A stretch of DNA of 64,000 bases from Voacanga thouarsii. Taxonomy: Eukaryota > Streptophyta > Magnoliopsida > Gentianales > Apocynaceae. How positions within the stretch are numbered: position 1 is the stretch's first letter; each line of letters starts with the position of its first letter. Location of the stretch: the NCBI GenBank assembly GCA_026120185.1, contig JANUWF010003366.1:1178001-1242000 (forward strand). The letters run 5' to 3'. A program made the position numbers and the translations under genes. Below are positions 58,471 through 64,000 of the stretch, piece by piece. The notes under the pieces were generated by a model that saw only the letters and a program-made list of their open reading frames with translations, did no database searches and was not told the origin of the DNA.

Positions 58471-60515
58471 TGAGGAAACGAGAAACAGAGGGAACATGCT
58501 CTGTACGTTAAGAAATTTCGGAGAAAAATAAAACCAAGCCTTAAGGGCCATGCGGAAGCGTGAAGATCATACCTTTGCACTCCTTAACCCTTCTAGGTTG
58601 AGTAAGAGCGGATTGAACGACTGGAATCGCCTCGCTTTGTCCACTTGAAGAAGCTTTCGGTTGAACACCCGCTAGCCTTCTACTCCGCCTTGTTTGCATG
58701 AACGCCTAGCTTTCCAGCTCTTGGGATATTCCTCAACCTAACCTCTATTCGGTGAACACTATGGTAAAGAGGAACGGTCTCAATTCTCCTTGGTTCACTC
58801 GCTATTGATTAGCAAAGAATAAGGAGAAAACAAGAGGAAAGATACGTGAGCAAGAGCAGAGAGAGAGACGTTTAGTGAGAGAGCTTCACGTCAGTCTCTT
58901 TCTTGTGTTTTGAAGATTAGGGTTTTTTTCCTACCAGAGAGTAGTTTATTAGTTAGCTAAAACTGGGTCTCTCATTATCTGATAAACATATCCCCGGGAT
59001 ATCATATTTCAAACACCCGGATGTTATCCTGAGAATCTGTTTGGCCTAACCCTAAACTCCTCTTAACCGTATCTGGAAAAAACCCTAAGGTCCAAGCTAT
59101 TGGGCCAGAAAAATATTTATTATTTCCTGGACCTAAAAGGCCCAAAATAATAAAAATTATTTATTTATTTCCTGGACTTATATAAACAACCCAATAAATA
59201 ATTAAGAAGCCCAAATGAACCATAATAATTAATCTTTAATTATTTATTTCTTGGGCCTATATAAATAACCCAATAAATAATTAAATATTAATTATTTCCC
59301 CTAGTTTAAGCCCAGGTTAATTTCTTAATTATTCATACTGGACCTAGGCCCTGAATAATTAATTAACCAATTAAACTAGATAATTAATTTCTCTCAACTC
59401 CTATTTTAATTTATTTATTTATTTTATTTCAGTCTAATAATACATTAGACTTCCTGAATAAAATAAAATAAAATAAAATCCTCTTCATACGAGACCAATT
59501 CATTAACCCAAAAGTAGTTAGGACTTACGGGCTATCCCGAGGACCAAAAAGACACATCGCCTTGGCTGCTAAAATGACCAAAATACCCCTGCTATATAAA
59601 TAGTTGTATTTTGCATTTTAAATATTTTCTAATATCACCATAAGGAAATATTGACCCCGAGGACAATGCTGCATTCGCAAAGTCTCCGACCTACAGGTGA
59701 AATGACTAAAATACCCCTCTACACATCGCCGTACATTTAGAGAGGAAGAAGTGTACTAACACCCCTCTAAATGACATCTACCATCCTTAGGCTTCTAGTC
59801 CAATGATCCACGACTTCCTGAAGTGTTTCTGCTTTCCAAGGGAGCTACCCTAAAGCAAACATCCAAGTCATGTTTCCCAGGGCCCTGGATAATTTAGACC
59901 ATTCAGACAACCACAAGGGGCGATATAGTGCAGAAACTATCTTGTATAAGTCTGCCTTAACTAACTAGTCACACATACCCAACATGCAAGTATATTGGCC
60001 CTACGATAGAACCTCAACTACAACAAATCAAAGTATATGCTTCCAGCTTCGCTAGACCATCAACTCATACTCAAATCGTAGAGTACTAGTCCACGCTATA
60101 GCGGTAGTAGTCTAGGTTTCTATCATATAGTACTTTTAGAAACCACTACTACAGGTCCTGTCCTACGTATTCGAAATACGCTTATGTCATGAAGTGAGTT
60201 GACTACTCACTGGCTAAAGGTAAGCCATTCCCCATTTGGAATTCATAACATAATAACCTAAACATGATGAGGTTCCCAGTCTCATTAATAGGTTAAGAAC
60301 AAATGTTTATGTGTTAAATAACCCATTATCCATACCTTACTGTGAAAGACCACCATTCACATGGATCACTTATTTAAACACAATGGGTCTATTCCAAACG
60401 AAAATCGTGCACAAACAAAAAGTAAATTCACAAACAATTTCTGAAAATAAATTCTTTTATTAAAATATTCGATTTTACATCAGAAACCTAGTCTAAGAGG
60501 GCATACAATCCAACA
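58471..60515 (-). mobile_element. Solo copia LTR S3 inside the helicase
   Basis: A 2045 bp insertion with duplication GTTCT (58466-58470 and 60516-60520). On the minus strand it starts TGTTGGATTGTATGCCC and ends CGTTTCCTCA. Long blocks match the C2 LTRs, such as 'gaccaaaatacccctgctat' near 59580 and 'gcgatatagtgcagaaac' near 59920, so it is the same family or a close subfamily. No internal sequence, hence solo. It splits helicase codons between 'LLPSGRT' and 'THSKF'. (GA)n runs occur near 58860. Confidence 0.88.
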
Positions 60516-61489
60516 GTTCTTCCACTAGGTAACAAAAGAGCTGCTATTCCTGTTATTTATCAAGAAAGAAAAAATTATTATGTAGGAGGAATGTAAATTT
60601 AATGGAATAGTATGTTCTTTTGTTTTACCTGATGATGCAACAGCTAAGATAATTTTTTATTCTGACCTTAGCCTTGTAATGATTGTTTTGTAACAAATGT
60701 TTTGCCTGTTCCACCATATCCATAAAGAAAAAACAGCTTAGACTCATTCTTTATGATTGCATTTCGCCACTTTTTCATAAACACTTCTTTGTTCAACATT
60801 AAGCTGATGAAACATACTATGATGTTCTTCTTGTAGCTCATTTATATCAAATGAAATCTCTTCCCTCAGTAATTTATTGTTAAAATCATGCACCATTCCT
60901 TCATCAATCATTGGTAACCCCTGAAAGTCACTTAATGATTTTCCATATCCAAGTAACATTTTTTGAATGTTGCAAAGAGTGAAATTTTCAACTGTTCTTC
61001 ACTTAGCCTCAATGTTGGTGACTTTAACATCTTTCGTTGCTTGTGTAGTATATCATCACCTATTTTTGACCAATTCTTTTCCCAGAAATGTCCTATATTT
61101 GAAACTTCACAGAATATAAGTATCAAAACAAACAATTCTCTGAACTTACTTCTTGTAGCCCAATGTGCTGCTTCTTCAATTGCATCGTTCCACTCTTTGT
61201 CATCTTGTAGTAGACCTAGACAATAGCAAGCATTCTTAAATGATGAATATGTGACACCATTTATTGTGCGGATATTTTCAAATGATGTAGGACCTTTTAC
61301 AACACTGAGTAACATCCGTAGAAAATACCTCTCGCCACAGCTTGGAGGCATATACGTAATTCTTCCAATACATCTCTTTGTTTTTCTTTTTTTCCATGAT
61401 TTCTCTTGTCTATTCCACGTGTATTTGCTTGGGAATTCTACATAAGCCAACTGTCTTACTTCTACATCAGTAGCATTTTTCAGAACCAT
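60516..61489 (-). pseudogene. Helitron helicase N-terminal part (Walker A)
   Basis: Frame 61489-60932 has 'ERYFLRMLLSVVKGPTSFEN', 'INGVTYSSFKNACYCLGLLQ' and 'ELFVLILIFCEVSNIGHFWE', the linker that joins Rep to helicase in plant Helitrons. A frameshift near 60945 leads to 60959-60744 ('LLGYGKSLSDFQGLPMIDE', 'HHSMFHQLNVEQRSVYEKV'). Another shift near 60755 brings the Walker A segment 'LFFLYGYGGTGKTFV' (about 60704-60750), which is intact. 'KIILAVASSG' then meets an intron and 'IAALLLPSGRT' runs to the S3 insertion. Confidence 0.92.
60550..60628 (-). other. Helicase intron 3
   Basis: 79 bp. Donor CATCAG|GTAAAAC, acceptor AATAACAG|GAATAGC. It joins 'LAVASSG' to 'IAALLLPSG', which are contiguous in the protein family. 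Confidence 0.7.
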
Positions 61490-62022
61490 TCAGTCAGCAT
61501 AGTTTTCCCAGCATTTTCTCTATTAACAATGTGTGGCAATAGATCATCATCTTTGAATATGAGGAGTTGCTCACCATCTAGATGTACACACAGTCCTTCT
61601 ACTGCTGGTATTCTAAAATGTATATCAAAATCAAAAATTCGCCAGCAAGCTTCACATGGAGATAAATATCGACAGTAAAAAAAATGCTCTGATTTCATCC
61701 TTTGGTACTTCTGAATCGTTTTCAATTACTGTGGGATTTAATGGATTAGTTACAATCACAGCTTCAATTCGATCAAACCTTTTTGTAATGTACTTGAACA
61801 GATACTTAATTGATTTTGATTGATTGCAGGCTTCAACACTGATATAGCTTTGATACTTAAGCAATAAAAATATGTTGTAAGGGACAACATACCTATTGTC
61901 CAATTTGATTCCTCGTTTTTCCACAAATCTGTTATTGCATCTTCGTTTATATAAGCAATAACCATTATTGTCAATGCTTGTTTCACACTGGAAATCTTTT
62001 GCAAAGTGCTTTGAACATGTAT

Positions 62023-62112
62023 CTGTAAAATTATTTCTATTTCATCAAACAATATTTGATATTTAAAAAAATGTTGTATTTTTTTGATAATCAGGAGACA
62101 AATAAAATATAC
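62023..62112 (-). other. Rep intron 2
   Basis: 90 bp. Donor GTAATG|GTATATT, acceptor ATTTTACAG|ATACATG. Splicing joins 'PCMSN' to 'DTCSKHFAKDFQCETSIDNN', matching the family order. Confidence 0.7.
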
Positions 62113-62337
62113 CATTACTCATGCATGGTGAATTTGGATTTGCTAAACCACATGGGCCATGCATCATGAAATTTGAGATTGCTTCATAACAATGAGGATC
62201 AGTGATTGGATCAGGTATTTCTGCACTGATGATTTTATCTATATCCTCTTTGTTATTTCTCTTCACTGTGTAGTCTAACCAAAGCAGCATATGAGAGTGT
62301 GGTAATCCTCGCTTTTGGAATTCAATTGTGTATATAA

Positions 62338-62438
62338 CTATAGTGGTATAAAAAAAAAAACATTCTTAGTTAAAATAGATTGAATAAAAATGTAACAAAA
62401 TTGATTAAGTTTGAATGAAGTTCAGAAATACTACAAAC
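62338..62438 (-). other. Rep intron 1
   Basis: 101 bp. Donor AAGCAG|GTTTGTAG, acceptor CACTATAG|TTATATAC. It joins 'FFGQVQA' to 'VIYTIEFQKRG' without a break in the family pattern. Confidence 0.72.
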
Positions 62439-63834
62439 CTGCTTGAACTTGCCCAAAAAATTTCTTCTTCATGATATCCTTCATCATTTCATCTAGTTTC
62501 ATCTTGAAAATCTGTGATTCAATATCTGGACGATTTTCCACCTTTTAAACTCCTTTTTTGCTCAAGTAAAATTGAATTTCATGCTAATTTGGATTAGTTG
62601 TAAATGTAATAAACAAATCTAGGTTTCCATATGTTTTGCAAATTGCCATTGCATCTTGGTAATTCTGAATCATGTAGCGTGGACTCCCTATAAATGTTGA
62701 TGGTAGAATTATTCACTTTCCAATTTTCGTTGAATCAGTATCACCCTTCTCTACTGCATCTTGTATATTCTGATAGAGATCACTTCTCAATATTCCTTGA
62801 TTTCTTCTGATCCAGTCCAATCTTTGTTGCTCAATTGCAGTATAACAATCCACTACAAATTGTTGGAACAGTCGACCTGCTAGTGTAACATTACATTGTA
62901 TGTCCACTTTGTCTTTGATAACATAAGAATAAAACTCATTCATTGTTACAAACTTAATTTTTGTTCTATTCTTCTATCTCTTTTCTGCATATTTGATTTT
63001 CATATGGAAACCATTTTCTCCATATGGAAATAGCAATGGATACTGCAAAGCCATAAATGAAGGGTGAAAATAGCTAATTCTTTTCAATGAACCATTTCCT
63101 CCTTGAACAATAATATCTCGATCCAATGACTTATGTTCAAAATCTCCTATTATCAAACTTTCAACTTCATTGTATTGAATCTCATTATATTCTCTTTTCT
63201 TCTCTGAAAATTGACCTTTTATTTTTAACATCAAGTTCTCAATATCAGTATCCTTGAATCGTTCTCTTGCCATCTGAAATGCTTGCGTCAATCTATTATT
63301 AAGATCAAACATCTAAATGAAAGACTCAATAAGTTGCCTGTCCAATACATCATTACAGTGTTTCTGATTGACAGCATCTAAGTGATTTTGAACCCCATTA
63401 TCAGTGTTATGGACATATAATTGACAAAAAGTTGGTTTTTTCCCTATCTATGGAAGAAGCGTGCCAATTCGATAGTGGTTTTGACCACAAATTCGGTATA
63501 TATATGGAGTGGATTTTGTATTGATACTTTGCTCAATATAACCACCAGTTGAAGTCATGGCAAACATGGAGTTATAAGCTCGAATATTCTTAAAGAACTT
63601 CTTATTGGTGCTGTTATTATTGCAAAGAAGCAAACATTTTAGTGGTTCAGACCATTCTTTGGTGACTGGAAGTTTAACTTTATCATGCCTGCAACATATT
63701 GTAAACTTTGGATATAGATAATCCTTTTGGCTTTTGAGTCTTTCCTCATACCAGAAAATAGCACCACAATGCTTATAGGTGTAATTTGGTTTCTCATACT
63801 GTGAAGTCACAAACATTGTATTTTCTACAAACAT

Positions 63835-64000
63835 AGTAAATTTATATGTTAATTAAGAATTTAATGAACTAAGAAAGAGTTTAAATTTACCTTCTGCAAG
63901 AAGCTTTGTCTTTTGCTTTTTATGACTTTAAGAAATTGAATTGGCATCTTCTCTGTTTTTCTATTGTTCCTTTATTTTTCTTTTCTTATTCCAATTTGTT
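63835..64000 (-). other. Upstream part of RepHel and window end
   Basis: Minus-strand 63825-63890 has GT...AG ends and could be a small intron; before it a short basic reading 'MPIQFLKVIKSKRQSFLQK' (63949-63891) could be first-exon sequence, although the phase does not fit without a one-base change. The Helitron 5' end is not in the window. Confidence 0.35.

Larger units (their letters stand above)
61480..63834 (-). pseudogene. Helitron Rep (N-terminal and HUH nuclease domain)
   Basis: Frame 63834-63448 is the N-terminal segment ('YPKFTICCRHDKVKLPVTKE', 'NIRAYNSMFAMTSTGGYIEQ', 'PYIYRICGQNHYRIGTLLP'). The first zinc-ligand Cys, expected at 'YTCKHCGA', is Tyr here. The same frame runs on through stops at about 63450, 63313, 62974 and 62710 ('FHPSFMALQYPLLFPYGENG', 'LAGRLFQQFVVDCYTAIEQQ', 'SPRYMIQNYQDAMAIC', 'LFITFTTNP'). 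After intron 1 comes 'IEFQKRGLPHSHMLLWL' with the HUH motif (H-S-H) intact. After intron 2, 'LDNRYVVPYNIFLLLKYQSY' and 'KSIKYLFKYITKRFDRIEAV'. Frameshifts near 61680 (A/T run) and 61485 follow. A possible short upstream exon at 63891-63949 would be spliced by a 66 bp intron. Confidence 0.93.
49284..64000 (-). mobile_element. Large Helitron H (3' end in window, 5' end beyond right edge)
   Basis: On the minus strand the element ends ...CATCCAAACTAG at 49284, followed by host T (A at 49283 on the plus strand). A stem-loop CCGTG-AAAGG-CACGG (49297-49311) lies nine bases upstream of the CTAG. Hairpin, CTRR end and A/T target are the textbook Helitron 3' terminus. The minus-strand RepHel gene at 56992-63834 has matching orientation. 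The 5' TC end lies beyond 64000, so the element is over 14.7 kb here, including S3. Between helicase and 3' end are 7.7 kb of extra sequence. Confidence 0.85.

Noticed and set aside
60963..61678. Plus-strand ORFs across the helicase/Rep junction, and 57889-58092
   Set aside because: Shadows of the minus-strand RepHel coding sequence.
1..64000. Prokaryotic features (operons, CRISPR, ribosome binding sites)
   Set aside because: All coding sequence is plant transposon-derived; no such signals.

Overview
This 64 kb window is plant nuclear DNA: AT-rich, probably from a dicot, and made almost entirely of transposable elements nested inside one another. I could recognise no intact host gene, tRNA, rRNA or CRISPR array. 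The species cannot be named from the sequence. The setting resembles gene-poor heterochromatin. All retrotransposon names below are local labels.

Layout from left to right. 1-4794 is a junkyard of truncated pieces: a Tekay-type LTR, a piece of Y-family LTR, and the RNase H end plus LTR of a Ty1/copia element (C1). 4795-45958 is one old Ty3/gypsy element X (+ strand) that has been split open repeatedly. It has a 5' LTR, primer site, gag with zinc knuckles, protease remnant and 3' LTR. Inside X sit Y (8218-16632, - strand, Athila-like gag but no pol, duplication GTACA), C2 (18074-27065, - strand, complete Ty1/copia with both LTRs, duplication CAAAG), and a solo copia LTR S2 (28123-45732). S2 is itself split by Z (28316-43869, + strand, Tekay-type chromovirus with about 4.3 kb LTRs, duplication TTTCA). 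The 5' LTR of Z is split by a further solo LTR, S1 (31911-33438, duplication AGTCC). The target-site duplications fix the order: X, then Y, C2 and S2 (mutual order unresolved), then Z in S2, then S1 in Z.

45959-49283 is a decayed + strand gypsy remnant W, with a PF20167-like ORF, polypurine tract and LTR. From 49284 to the right edge lies a large Helitron H on the minus strand. Its 3' end (hairpin plus CTAG next to a host T) is at 49284. Its RepHel gene runs from about 63.8 kb down to 57.0 kb with introns, and a solo copia LTR S3 (58471-60515, duplication GTTCT) has landed in the helicase. RepHel keeps the HUH motif, Walker A and Walker B, but carries many stops and frameshifts.

The least explained part is the 7.7 kb between the helicase C-terminus and the Helitron 3' end. 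It holds an unrecognised + strand gene-like segment with a promoter-like leader. It also holds inverted copies of the Helitron's own helicase intron. Finally it contains at least seven copies of a 97-98 bp motif whose two hairpins and closing stem are conserved, with one compensatory base change between copies. A second notable item is a small ORF upstream of Z gag that carries tandem SUMO-interaction-like motifs.
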